From Chytriomyces cf. hyalinus JEL632 (Eukaryota > Chytridiomycota > Chytridiomycetes > Chytridiales > Chytriomycetaceae), in NCBI GenBank assembly GCA_025435555.1, contig JAIWWG010000088.1:62001-126000 (forward strand): a stretch of DNA of 64,000 nucleotides. The letters are read 5' to 3'. Each line of letters starts with the position of its first letter. The first letter of the stretch is position 1. The notes under the pieces were generated by a model. It searched no databases, had not been told where the DNA came from, and worked only from the letters and a program-made list of their open reading frames with translations. Below are positions 32,127 to 43,004 of the stretch, piece by piece. The translations under genes were made by a program, and so were the position numbers.

Positions 32127-33946
32127 ATGCAACGATTTTACAATGCCGCCAAAGTCGTCAGCCAGCAGCAGCAAAAGCGGAGGCACTCGCGCGGCGCCGC
32201 ACCCGGTATCGAACCTGGCTGGCTGATTGAGGCGGGAGGCGCCGTTGCTTCCGACGGAACCCACTGCGAGATCAGCTTGATCGATTACAATCACGGTATG
32301 ATAACTGACTGGTGCGTGTTGTTTAGAAGTGTCAGTTCTGATTCGCGCAGTGTCCCATTGCAGAATCCATCTCAGCTGTTGTTCTTAACCCGCTGTCGCT
32401 GGAAGCTGCGCTCAAACTGCCGCGTCCTTCACACTCATCTGTTCGATGGATCAATGTCAGTGGGTTCACCACGGAGGTGTTGAGAGTCCTTGCAGTCTGC
32501 TTCGGTTGGCATTGCTTGTTTTCTTCTTCTTCTTGTTCAGTTCTCTCATTGAAACTGTCTGCCAACGAATAGAGTTGCATCCTCTGTCAGTCGAAGATGT
32601 TATGCATCCTCCGCAGCGTATCAAAGCCGACTTTTATCAACAACATATTTACGTCAGCATGATTGTTCCGTTACTGAAACAACACGCCCAAAGTACACCA
32701 AACACTGGCGATAAACTCGGCCCATGTCTCTTCTCGGGCCACTCTGAAATGCTGCAACAAACAACTTCGCTCACTGCAACAGAATTCGAACAACTCCCAC
32801 GTCCAGAGGCGTCCCTCGATGAATGCAGCATTTTCCTCCTCCCAGGAAACATGGTTCTGTCCATGTTTGAATGTTCCGGAAGACAAATTACCGACAAAAT
32901 ATGCGAAATCCTGCATGGAAGCCCGTCCACACATCCGCAAGCAACTCCGCCGCTCTCGACCACCCAGTTCTCGGGATCGAAACACAAAGCGCAACCACTC
33001 TCGACAGCGCTTGCAGATATCAAACGAACAAACAATCCGTCACGACTCACGCAGCTGCGTAAACTTGGCGACGCGAGTTTGTTGGTGCACGCGCTTGTGG
33101 ATGGGATTGTGGACTCCTATTTTGAGGTGGTTGATTTTTATGAGCAGCAAATTTCCCTTTTACAGGATTGGGTGCTTTTGAAGCCAAAGTCAGCGTATAT
33201 CAAAAGTATGTATTCGGAGGGAGTTTTTGAGTTTTTTTTATTGTATTTCACGCGTTCTTTCATTTACCCATCCTTCGTTTCCAAATCAGCGCTCTATCTC
33301 ATGCAAAAAGAAATTGCATTGATCCAACGAAGACTGCTGCCAACTGAAAGTCTCATCATGCACCTCCGAGATGCTGATCCGCTTCGAAGCAGTGGGAGCA
33401 GCGCTCGAAGCGGTTCTCATGAAAATCGCCATGACATTATCATCTCTGAAGTGAGCAAACTGTATTTCCGGGACGTGTTGGACCACTGCATGACTGTTCT
33501 TGAAGAACTGAGCGCGATCGATACAACGGCATCTGGACTCATTGATTTGGTGAGATTCATTCGATACCTCTTTTTTTCTTTTTTTTTTGGATGTTTAATG
33601 CTTTGGGGATATATCTGACGTACAAAACAATTCAGACGTTCAACACAATTTCGTTCCAAACGAACGAGAGCATGAAACTGTTGGCGGTCATGTCAGCCAT
33701 TTTCCTGCCAATCACGTTCGTGGCGGGTTATTTCGGCATGAATTTCACGTATTTCCCAGAGCTGTCGAACGAAATTGGTTAGTCATGTTGTTTTATTCTG
33801 TTGGTTGTTGGTTTTCGGGGGGTCTCATTCCTGTTTTGTTTTGATGGAAAATAGGCGTGTTTTACTTTTGGATATGGATTGTGATTTTGTGTATCATTAC
33901 AGTGTACGCAACCTGGCGTATGGGTCTGTTGAAGAAGTGGGACTGA
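32127..33946 (+). CDS. CorA-family divalent-cation (Mg2+) transporter
   Basis: Six exons: 32127-32315, 32351-32478, 32541-33205, 33290-33549, 33636-33777 and 33855-33946, giving about 491 residues. Diagnostic blocks are SVRWINVSGF followed, after an intron, by RIELHPLSVEDVMHP (the CorA N-terminal domain), a long helical region with MQKEIALIQRRLLP, NESMKLLAVMSAIFLPITFVAGYFGMNF (TM1 with the GMN selectivity signature) and a final TM (VFYFWIWIVILCIITVYATW) with a basic KKWD end. CorA forms pentameric Mg2+ channels; the short N-terminus and single GMN fit fungal plasma-membrane or organellar members. Donors of introns 1 and 2 are weak (GTGTTG, GTTGAG), so those borders are tentative, although the phases agree. 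Confidence 0.88.
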
Positions 33947-34481
33947 GAACCTAAAAGCAATAAATGCATCTTGTGCATCCAAGCAGATCCACTGTAACCA
34001 TTTTTCCTGAGGTGCACCGCGTTTGATTCCATCTCTTCGCAGAGTAGAGCAAGTGTTTTCAATACCCTGCGCTCCATGCCAGAAGTGTGGTTCAAGCGTA
34101 TGCTGGGTTTTATCCATTTCAATGAGGGCAGTGGACGGTCTTTCTTCAGTTGGAAAAATCAAAAGGTACGAATCAGCATGTGCCTCAACCATCCTGCGCC
34201 AGCAATCCATCACCGCACATCAGAACCTCAGCAGCATCAGTCCATTAAGCGTATTCGAATTGATGCATGGAAAGAGAGGACGGGATGGTGGGGTGTTGTT
34301 GTGAGGATGGGTCGAAGTGGGATACTTTGAGGGAATCGAATGGACGAATCCTCAACTGTGCCGAAACACATATATGCATGCGAATCGAACTCTATCAGCC
34401 TGTCTGTTCATGCCCGCAATCTGTCACTCGAATAAGGAGAACCTATAGCTGACTCGAACCTATTCCCTCAAAAAAGAACAG
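33947..34481. other. Intergenic, promoter side of RPL6
   Basis: Lies between the CorA-like stop and the RPL6 ATG. Small overlapping frames on both strands show no domain. Confidence 0.4.
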
Positions 34482-35255
34482 ATGACCAAGAACCCTGCCC
34501 TCATCCCAGGAGTTGCTACCCTCTCCCGTTCTTCTGCCTTCAAGAACAAGGGTCTCTTCAACCGCAAGAAGGCTGCCTCTGCTAAGCAGGCGGCCCCAGT
34601 ACAGACCCTCGTCAAGAAGGTTGGTGGTGCCAAGAACGGAGGTTCCCGTACCGTCCCAGTTCAGCGCATTGCCAAGTTCTACCCAGCTGAGGATGTGCCA
34701 AAGAACAAGGTCACCCGCAAGACCATCCGCCCAGCTGTCACCCGCTCCAGCATCACCCCAGGAACGGTGCTGATCCTCGTTGCTGGACGTTTCGCTGGAA
34801 AGCGTGTTGTGTTCTTGAAGACTCTTGACTCTGGTCTGTTGCTTGTCTCTGGACCATTCAAGATCAACGGTGTGCCTCTGAGAAGAGTCAACCAGGCCTT
34901 TGTCATTGCCACCTCCGCTAAGGTGGACATTGGCAAGGTGAAGATCCCAGCCACCGTTAACGATGCCTACTTCAAGGCTGGAAAGGAGGCCAAATCCAAG
35001 GCTACTGACGCTGCTCTCTTTGACGCCTCTGTTGTGAGTGTTTTCGAATATGGGAAAATCGCGTAATTTTTCAAACCAGCTGACTCCGGGTCCATTTTAC
35101 AGAAGAAGACTGTTGACGCTGCCCGTGTTGCTGACCAGAAATCTGTGGACGCTGCCATCATTGCTGCCGTCAAGAAGACTCCTCTCCTCAAGGCTTACCT
35201 CAACGCTTCCTTCGCCTTGTCCAAGGGACAGGCCCCACACCTCATCAAGTACTAA
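34482..35255 (+). CDS. RPL6: 60S ribosomal protein L6 (eL6)
   Basis: Two exons, 34482-35033 and 35103-35255 (68-nt intron with GTGAGT and TTTTACAG), encode 234 residues. The L6e core is clear: [18 protein letters not shown], then [20 protein letters not shown] and [20 protein letters not shown], with a Lys/Ala-rich N-terminal extension and a C-terminus that ends in the family's [19 protein letters not shown]-like block. It is a structural protein of the large cytosolic ribosomal subunit. Codon use is biased toward C-ending codons (AAG, CTC, GTC), more than in the neighbours, as expected of a highly expressed gene. Confidence 0.95.
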
Positions 35256-35443
35256 ATGGGATTATCTGAGATGATATAAACCAGGATATTGGTTTCATTG
35301 TTTTAGTTTATTTCTTCCATTTGTGTATTTTGATTTTGTCTTCCATTGGGCAAGAAAACAACGAAGAGAGTCGTTGGTAAAACTTCACAGACTCCCAATA
35401 ATTCAAACATTTTTAAAAATTCAAGAAAAAAACAAGACAACCA

Positions 35444-35950
35444 ATGAACAATGCATCCGTGCTGTCCCTCTCCCAGATCCGAGGACGCGGCTCCACCGCC
35501 ACCAGCACCAACAAGAGTACCGTGCGATGCCAAAAGTGTCTCATTCACGGCCACTACAGCTACGAATGCAGCGGACAACGCCTCTTTGCAACAAGACCGT
35601 CTCGAACGCAACTCCTCAACAAGCAAATGAACGACAGACTGAAGGGTATCCAAGCAGACGTGGAAAACGAATCTGTGCGAGAAAAGAAGGGTCTTGCGGA
35701 TTCGATTTTGGAAGCAAAGGAAAAGGGGAGGAAAGCGAAAACAAAGAATGCGGCTGTATCGGATTCAGACTCGGATTCAGATTCGTCATCTTCATCGTCT
35801 TCGTCATCGTCTTCGTCATCGAGCAGTGATTCGGAGGGGGATGATGGAAGTTCGAGTTCTTCGTCTTCATCATCGTCGTCATCATTGTCCGCGTCATCCG
35901 CATCTTCGAAAAACAGCAAAACCAGAAAGCGGAGGAGAACAGAGCGATGA
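35444..35950 (+). CDS. ZCCHC10-like zinc-knuckle protein
   Basis: Single exon of 168 residues. Residues about 29-42 form a CCHC knuckle, CQKCLIHGHYSYEC, followed by a TRPSRTQLLNKQ block; this pair is characteristic of the ZCCHC10 family. The C-terminal half is a Lys/Glu-rich helix, then two long Ser/Asp-Ser tracts and a basic KTRKRRRTER end that could act as a nuclear signal. Zinc knuckles bind single-stranded nucleic acid and ZCCHC10 proteins are nuclear in animals. Encoded Ser runs use TCx and AGx codons, so they are not a simple repeat expansion. It starts 189 bp after the RPL6 stop, on the same strand. Confidence 0.85.
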   Translation: MNNASVLSLSQIRGRGSTATSTNKSTVRCQKCLIHGHYSYECSGQRLFATRPSRTQLLNKQMNDRLKGIQADVENESVREKKGLADSILEAKEKGRKAKTKNAAVSDSDSDSDSSSSSSSSSSSSSSSDSEGDDGSSSSSSSSSSSSLSASSASSKNSKTRKRRRTER

Positions 35951-36724
35951 AGTTGCCAGCAAAGCTTTGTATAAAAATATGCAACCGAGGCATCGTTCAA
36001 TAAAACTTGGGTTCTTGGGAAGCTTTGTCAGTTTTTCCTCATCACCGAGCACGAAAGAGTTTTTCGCCTGAATCTATTCCACTCAAAAAACAAATGGACG
36101 CGGCCCATGCCTAGAGATACAAAAAAAAAAACAAAAAGCCATCGTTCCCTTCGGAAAAGTGTTATCTGCGAAAAGTGGTATGGGAAAGAGTGGTTCTGGT
36201 TAGGCTCTGCGTAAAAGATAGGAATAGTCAGTCCTGGGTTTGTTTACCTGCTAGCTTCACGAAAGACAGTTGGGGAGAGTAGCGTTGCGGCACATGGAAA
36301 AAAGCGAGAGAAGATGGGATCGGAGATGTGGTAGGGAGTGGACGAGAGTGGAGTCAGATGGACGGGTTTTTTGGAAGTGGGAAAAATATGGCCAGACGCG
36401 GTGTCAGAAAAACAAGGCAAAAGAAGAAAAAAAACACATTCAGTGAGCTAAATCAGGATCTGGAAATAATTAAGCAAACGAAAAAGGAGAGAAAAAAGGC
36501 AGATCGGTGGGTGGTTGAGAGAGAGAAAAAGAGAAGAGAAATTACTTCAGCCTTCATTTATATCCTAGCAACTAACGATCAAGACAAGAAAGAATGGATG
36601 TAAAATGGGAGAAATGAAATGTTGTAAAGAGAGTTATTTTCTTGAGTTGCAGAGGTTGAAAAAATGGATATAAAATAAAGAGGAGAAGATAAATAAGAGA
36701 GAGAGAGAGTGGAGAACCATGTGT
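35951..36724. other. Long purine-rich (+ strand) intergenic stretch
   Basis: From about 36300 to 36860 the plus strand is strongly enriched in A and G (GAGAGAGAAAAAG-type runs), continuing into intron 2 of the minus-strand gene. A 91-codon frame here is purely compositional. No RNA gene or ORF is supported. Confidence 0.5.
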
Positions 36725-37314
36725 TAAAAGCAAGAAAATAAAGCATGACTATAGCATAAATAAAAAAAAGTACGATGCAGGATATAACAATGAGGGGAAG
36801 GAGAAGGAAAATGGGGGAAAACAGAAAAAGAAAAACAAGTGAAGAAAAGGGATGAAAAGAAACTTACCGATCGTCTTCGAAGACCCAGGTGGTGAACACG
36901 TGCAATCCTCGTGCTCTGAATGGTCCAATTGCAGTGATTCCAGATTCCAGAGGCATGGCTGATGCAAGAGAAGATGACTGGTGTGGCAAATATGGATGTC
37001 CGTTAGATTTCTCTTTTTCTCTTTTTGCCGAGACAGCGGAAACAAAAGGCGTCAGGCCTTACCGTAGAATGCGCGTTGATGAAGGGAGCAGAGTTGAACG
37101 TTGATGACGAGCCCATTCCAGCAGATGCGCCGGATGAGGAAGACGATGTTGAGGATGAAGCCCCAGTTGAGAAGGACGATTTCGACGACTGTTTCAGATA
37201 TTCGGCGAGAGATGGAGCAGCTGATGCACGTGCGAATCGCGATGCTGCTGCCGGCGATGCTGCTGCGAATGCGCTGGGTGCGGCTTTGAACGCCCGAGCT
37301 GAGTTGCGGAACAT
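36725..37314 (-). CDS. Small protein with predicted mitochondrial presequence
   Basis: Three exons, 37063-37314, 36868-36977 and 36725-36749, join in phase to 128 residues. The N-terminus (MFRNSARAFKAAPSAFAAAS) is Arg/Ala/Ser-rich without acidic residues, as in matrix-targeting presequences. A Ser-rich linker leads to a compact C-terminal block, ITAIGPFRARGLHVFTTWVF, followed by EDDR and a short end. The last exon adds only eight codons. The acceptor of exon 2 (CACACCAG) was chosen because the nearer GCATCAG breaks the phase. The family is not recognised; the C-terminal block would be the part to search with. Confidence 0.55.
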
Positions 37315-37554
37315 TTTTGTTGAGATGTGTTTGGCATGGAAATCTCACTCCTGTTCCAATCCAGCATCGCATACACACACACATTCTCTCTCTGGCTCCA
37401 TCTCGCAAAGGTACCTGGGCATTCCCTGAAACGCGTATTTAAAGCATCGCAAATGCCCTCGTTGAGTCCTCTTTCACGTCGAAAGACGGGCTCTGGCTAA
37501 GCTGTTCAGTCCAACTGTCACACTTCACTTGCCCCAATAAGTCTTGTTCAAACA

Positions 37555-38619
37555 ATGCCACGTGAGCTCAGTCCCTGCGGAGAAGCCACACCGCCACCCA
37601 AGATATGTCCGGCGTTGATTTTTGGAGGCGGACATGTGTTCAATTTTTGTAATCCCCACAGCAACTACCAATATAAAAAAGGAGAAGATGGTGGCCCGGG
37701 TGGCTTCATTTTATTGGGCGGAGACTGGATCTTGACTTTCTGCGTACCCATATCAAGCACTATCACACGGATGCTCAGTAGCAACTCATCAGTATCCGTC
37801 GAGCCATCAAACATCAAGGGCAGCGAATACTCCTGCAAATGGACCTCCTGCCCACAAACGTTCGCATCCACACACGATCTTCAGATACATATCACACACG
37901 ACCATATCGCAACTACAACAATCTGCAAATGTCACTGGCAGGGATGCCTCCAATCCAGCAAGACCTTCTCCAGAAAGAACAGCCTCGTTAACCACGCCAA
38001 AACGCATGCATCATCATTAATATCATCTTCTATGACAACATCTCCCTCAATGCCGTTGACGCGATCCTCCAGTCGTCGATCTTATTCAATGACTGATGTT
38101 CCCCACTCAAACAGTTTACCAACAACTTCATCCTCACCACTGTCATCATGTCTATCACCGCTCGATCGCTCGTCAAGTTTGGTTGTGAAACCGGGTCGAT
38201 CATCACGCAAGCGATGGAGTGTCCAAGAATTGGTTGATCCTGCTCCTCTTTTGGCGCCAAGGTCGCAGAGCTCAATACCTGTGCAAGCCCGGGGTCGGCG
38301 AGAAATTCAACACGTACAGCAGCCTTTCTCAACTCCGTCTCCAAAGAAACTCGCACTCATGCTGCCGGAGGTGGTTCTAAGGGGAGATGTGATCGCAGAG
38401 GGTGCATCCATCAATGGACCACAAACAGCAATTCCATCAGTACAACTTGTTGCACCAGCAAGCGTTGATACTCGCGTTGGGAGTGCCGCAGAAGTTTGTG
38501 CATTCCGGAATATCGCGAGGGAACTCGGAACAGGGCTTTCGGACGTGTTTGGGGATATCTGTGGAGAGTTTCGGGAGAACGAGTTTGGAGAGAAGGCGGA
38601 TCCCACGGACTTGTTTTGA
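37555..38619 (+). CDS. C2H2 zinc-finger protein (GLI/Zap1-like finger pair)
   Basis: An open frame of 354 codons. Two adjacent C2H2 fingers lie at about residues 90-150: CKWTSCPQTFASTHDLQIHI with a His pair, then CHWQGCLQSSKTFSRKNSLV with a His pair. The C-x4-C spacing and W two residues after the first Cys are typical of GLI/ZIC/PacC-class fingers. The rest is Ser-rich with a KPGRSSRKRW basic patch, and the end (FRENEFGEKADPTDLF) resembles the acidic DDLF end of the PacC-like protein at 46643. The first 72 codons look poorly conserved; ATG at 37771 (MLSSNSSVSVEPS) is an equally likely start. Probably a nuclear transcription factor. Confidence 0.72.
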   Translation: MPRELSPCGEATPPPKICPALIFGGGHVFNFCNPHSNYQYKKGEDGGPGGFILLGGDWILTFCVPISSTITRMLSSNSSVSVEPSNIKGSEYSCKWTSCPQTFASTHDLQIHITHDHIATTTICKCHWQGCLQSSKTFSRKNSLVNHAKTHASSLISSSMTTSPSMPLTRSSSRRSYSMTDVPHSNSLPTTSSSPLSSCLSPLDRSSSLVVKPGRSSRKRWSVQELVDPAPLLAPRSQSSIPVQARGRREIQHVQQPFSTPSPKKLALMLPEVVLRGDVIAEGASINGPQTAIPSVQLVAPASVDTRVGSAAEVCAFRNIARELGTGLSDVFGDICGEFRENEFGEKADPTDLF

Positions 38620-38904
38620 TAATGCGTCGTTTGATGGTGTACTTTGTATTTAGCGTCTTTTGATACTTTGTCCCTCTTGTTGTTTGTTGCACGTCGTTGA
38701 TGGCAACCAAGGGTTAATAGGTAGTATCAGATATCCAGGATGCCCGCTTTGTTCGTAAAAAAGTTTGTGGCACAAGCAGGGATTGACCCCTGGCCGATCT
38801 TGCGGGGACAGGGATTTACAGTTTTTTTAAAAAAAAAAGATTGCGAAGCAAGGATCGCCAAACAAAATAAAAAAAAACCAGACGCCGAACCTCCCCATAC
38901 ATGT

Positions 38905-39947
38905 ATGTACATGCACTACTGTCAAAATGAATGCACTCCTCCTCACGGCTTCTCTAACTCCTTCGCACGCAGGCTGTTTCTGATTGCAATTGCCCAGGCC
39001 GCGTTTGTTGGAGCAGCATATCTGCGTCCACAATGTACAAGCCAGTTTAACGCCACCGAGACTTTGATCCATGGAGTTGAGGCCTCGTGTATGGAGCGTG
39101 GCGAGACAATGATGTTTGGCGAATGCCTGCGCTCTGGGCGGTTCTTGATTGGTTTCGCGCGTGAGTTTTGTTTGTACCCTGCTGGCTTTCATTACACTTG
39201 TTTAAGTGGCTGTTTTACTGTGCAATTACAGAAACGGGAGAGCTGGTTGAAGGAATTGCAAGAGTGGGAAACCCAGTCATTTGGACCAACAACAGACCGT
39301 CAGGATCCGAGCTGACACTGCTGGAAAACTCGACGCTATCCATCATGAGCGATGCGTCAGACGACGGAGGAGAGACAATCTGGTCGGCCAACAAGCAAGG
39401 AAAGGGCGCGAGCCAGTTTTGCCTCCTTCAAGACGGCACATTTGGACTGTACAACGACGAGAGAAATATCTGGAAGCCAAAATCCGCATCATGCGGAGCG
39501 AGAGTCGCAATTACAAAAAAGAACTGGGAAGGGTTGAAGGTGCAGTGTTTGCAGCGAGGTGGTTTGATTCGGACGTGTCAGTCGATGCAGGCGGGAGACT
39601 ATCGCGTTACTATGCAAGGTAGCTATGCAATGAATTTGATGAGGAGGGCAGAGTGGTTCTTCTAACATTGTTCCCCTTGGTATGCTTCAGACGACGGCAA
39701 CTTTGTGCTGTACCGCATGTCGGATGACCAGCCGCAGTGGGACACAGCATCGCCAGGGACGTACGGAAAATACTTTGTGTACCAGTATGACGGCAACGTT
39801 GTTTTGTACGATAACACTGGCGCGTCGCTGTGGTCAACGGACACTTCGAAAGTACCCAGCACGGATTTGTGCATCCAACCCGATGGAAACTTTGTTTTGT
39901 ACGACAGAAAGACGCCAGTCTGGGACTCTGGAACTATGGAGCTGTAG
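38905..39947 (+). CDS. Secreted bulb-type (mannose-binding) lectin-domain protein
   Basis: Three exons, 38905-39160, 39232-39618 and 39691-39947. A hydrophobic signal or anchor (RLFLIAIAQAAFVGAAYL) follows a short N-terminus. Two B-lectin-like regions are built of repeats with DDGNFVLYRM, QYDGNVVLYDNTGASLWSTD and QPDGNFVLYDRKTPVWDSG, that is, the QxDxNxVxY sugar-site pattern in three related forms (D-G-N-x-V-x-Y). Such sites bind mannose in plant bulb lectins; fungal versions are secreted or cell-surface. Conserved Cys occur in the middle region. The start could be either of two in-frame ATGs (38905 or 38911). The next gene shares the same lectin part, so the pair probably arose by duplication. 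Confidence 0.8.
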
Positions 39948-40980
39948 AGGTATCGTTTGCGTGTTGGCCCGTCATCAATAAAACATACGTGCATTTGTTG
40001 TCTTGAAGCTCATGACAGGAAAAAAAAATGCGCACTATTCTTTCGTCACCAATCCGCCGCCCCATTCAACCGAGCCCGTATCCTTCAAACCCAAACTCCG
40101 TATGCGCTGCGTCTGATTTCAGTCTTGTCACAGTCGACTCCATCGTCACCTCAATCCCAGGACAGGCTCCATGCGCACTACATCCTCCCTCTCAACATCA
40201 ATGCCACAGACGCACATAACGCTCCATTCAATGTTCTCGTGTACAACGGACCCGTCTCTAATTTTTGTTCTCGCAAGCGTGATTACGGCAGGCGCACTGC
40301 TGATGGGAGGGTATGCGTATGTAATGGTTGTGGATGAGCAGGAGCAGGAGTGGGGGCAGGAGGACTTGGGCTGTGGGAGTGCCGCTGGCCTGGTCATCGT
40401 TTATTATGCCTCTCAAAGTTTTAGCACTCATGTGTGAGTCAATAGGATGTTACATCGCCGTCTGCTTATTATCTTTTTTTTTTTTTTGTGCATAGTTTCG
40501 ACGACAGTTGTCGGCTTCTTTCTGTATCTTATGTGACCAGAATGTGAGCGAGTGATTCGACGTACAAGCGATGGCAATGCAATTTTCATGGGATTCGCAA
40601 CTAAAAGTAAGGTGGTTGGGAATTCTTGTGAGGGAGCAAGATTCATTGAGAGCCAGCAGGAACTTTTTTCACCGTGTCCTTTCTGGTTGAAGTGGATCCG
40701 ACATTTTCCCCGTTTTCTGCCTCGACTAGAGCATGTTTGGAGGTAGTATGTATGTAGGTTTTTCTGACTGGTGGATGCTCGAATAAAATAATTTTCAAGC
40801 CTTGTTGTGAATCGGACCCCTGGCTTCTCGAGCGGAACAGAGCTGTAAAGTCCGACAACGCGCAAGCAAATTCATCGAGACTCCAGAAAAACAACCTTGA
40901 AGTAATTCCCATCTGCGCATGTGAGTTGAGAGAGATCTTGACCTCCCATCACAACCAGCTGACAACACGAAACCCAGAAA
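39948..40980. other. Intergenic region between the two lectin genes, weak coding signs only
   Basis: A frame at 40171-40437 carries one hydrophobic segment (VLASVITAGALLMGGYAYV) and could be part of a small membrane protein, but no start exon or family was found. The rest, with a T-rich run near 40472-40487, shows nothing I can support. Confidence 0.3.
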
Positions 40981-42826
40981 ATGCTGCCACCACTACTCCT
41001 ACTCTTGGTTACGTCTTTCGCTTTAACGCACGCATCAAAAGTACCGAAGGGTTTCAATGCTGTCGATGGAAGCCTCTGTCGCAAATATGTGCGAGGCCAA
41101 ACCAGGTTTCTCGGCTCACGCAAGGTGAAAGCTGTCTGCCTCACTCCAAAGGAAAACTTGAACGCGGGAAGCTGTATCACAGTGGGCAACTATTTCCTTG
41201 GATTGACGCGTGAGTAAAAGTGTCTGATGAGGATTCACCGGCTAAACAAACGTTATAGCCGATGGATATATTGCGCAAGGTCTAACTCAACCCGGATCAC
41301 CCATCACTTGGAAATCGCGCAACCCAAACGCCCGACTCGAGTTTACCGGAAGCAGTTTAAAAGTCGGACACAGCGACGCTGTCCTCTGGCGCAGCTGGTC
41401 CAACCGGGAGAAAGCCAACGCATTCTGTCTAAAAGTAGATGGCGGCGTACAAGTACTTCGAGGCAGTGAAACCCTATGGTCAAAGCCGAAACCGAAATGC
41501 AATGAAAAGATTGGAACGGCTGTGAAAGTGAATGGCGGTAATGCTCGTTGTGTGAAGCAAGGGCAAGTGCTTTTTGCGTGTCAGGCTGTGCAGTCGGATG
41601 AGTTCACGCTGAGTTTTACGGGTACGGGTTCTTTTGCCTTACTGTTGATTTGTTCCAAGGGCTGACTTGTTCCGAACAAAGGGTACGGAATCTCTCTACT
41701 GCGAGGTAAAGATGAAGAGTGGAGCTTACCCGCCACTGTAAAATCCACGAGCGCATACTTGGTCTTTCAAATGGACGGGTATATTGCCGTCTTTGACAAG
41801 ACTGGGACGCAAGTGTGGAAGTCTTACACTGGTGCATCGCAAGGGTCAAGTCTGTGTCTTCAATCAAATGGAGGTGTTGTTTATTATGATGGTGCCAGTT
41901 CTGTTGATGTGTTTCCAGTGATGCCGTCTGTGTCGTCAACGATGTTGTCTATGTCATCAAGTGTGTCTTCTGCTTCAACAACGGATTCGTCTTTGATTGA
42001 TTCTTCGACAACAACTACAACTACTGTTACTGCTACCACTGATACTACTACTGCCACTACTACTACTTATACTACTAATTACACAACGACGACGACGACG
42101 ACGACGACGACGGATTCAAGCACTTCTTCCGCAACTACTACCAGAGTCAAAAAATCAAAGACGCGTTCCAAAAGCAAGAAATCGAAATCTCACAGCCACA
42201 CCAAATCTGCATTGTATTCTTCAACAACCGAAACTGAAATGCCATCAGCAACAACAGCAACTTACTCCACAATGGAAACTTCGGGAGCTGAAAACATTCC
42301 CAGCACGACCACTACAGTCTCTGAAACAACCACTGCATCTCTGACAGAAACCAGATCGTCTTCAACCTTCACCCATTCAACCACAACAACTGCAACACTC
42401 AGCAACTCGCAGCAAAAAGCGTTAAGCGCTCACAACAACTTTCGAAGCGGCTACGGCATGCCTACCCTGCAATACGACATAACCATTGAATCCTCTGCTA
42501 AACGGCACGCAGAAAGCTTGGCATCAACTGAATGTAAAGCTGTTGTCCAAACAACCGGTACGGCTGGACACGGTCAAAATGTTGCGTATTGGACAAGTTC
42601 AACGCCAGTAAACTTTGATATTGCGTATTTTGCGCGAATGTGGCAAAACACGAATACAAGTGCAAATGGAGTGTCGTCGGCGACGCAAATGTTGTGGAAA
42701 TCAACTGAGCGGGTTGGGTGTTATGTTGCCAACGGTTCAGTTGAAGAGGAGTTTTGTCAGATTGCTGTGTGCGAGTATTCACCGCCTGGGAATGTGCAAG
42801 GGTATAATTGGAAGGAGGGCTCTTGA
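40981..42826 (+). CDS. Secreted lectin-like / Thr-rich stalk / CAP (SCP) domain fusion
   Basis: Three exons (40981-41209, 41259-41621, 41682-42826), phases consistent, about 578 residues. A strong signal peptide (LPPLLLLLVTSFALTHA) leads into a Cys-containing bulb-lectin-like region with LEFTGSSLKVGHSDAVLWRS and LVFQMDGYIAVFDKTGTQVW blocks. Then come about 190 residues of Thr/Ser with a basic KKSKTRSKSKKSKSHSH insert. The C-terminal CAP domain starts at LSAHNNFRSGYGMP and keeps the HAES and GQNVAYW blocks and a final CEYSPPGN motif. CAP proteins of fungi (Pry type) are secreted and bind sterols or lipids; their usual N-terminal partner is a Ser-rich stalk, not a lectin. Joining sugar binding to a CAP domain suggests a wall- or host-surface-attached role (inference). 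Confidence 0.85.
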
Positions 42827-43004
42827 GCGTTTGTTTTGGTAATTCTTTTTTGTTTTGCATTTCTGTGTGTACATAGTTATTGAACTCATAAAACAACAAC
42901 TGCGATTGTTCTGGATGCTTGGTTGGTTATGATTGATTAATGCGATGCGTGAAGGCAGAAGTGTCCTTGGATGCATGTCTGTATTCGCTGCTTGTTATGC
43001 ATGT

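Noticed and set aside
35560-36071. Minus-strand Asp/Glu-rich and plus-strand Arg/His-rich frames
   Set aside because: Other-frame readings of the Ser codon tracts in the ZCCHC10-like gene.
38745-38800. tRNA-like T-arm (GGGTCAATCCC on the minus strand)
   Set aside because: No A-box, acceptor or anticodon stem of the right spacing could be drawn.
40805-40865. Second tRNA-like patch with CAGGGGTCCGATTC on the minus strand
   Set aside because: T stem does not pair and no cloverleaf forms; probably chance, or at most a tRNA-derived remnant.
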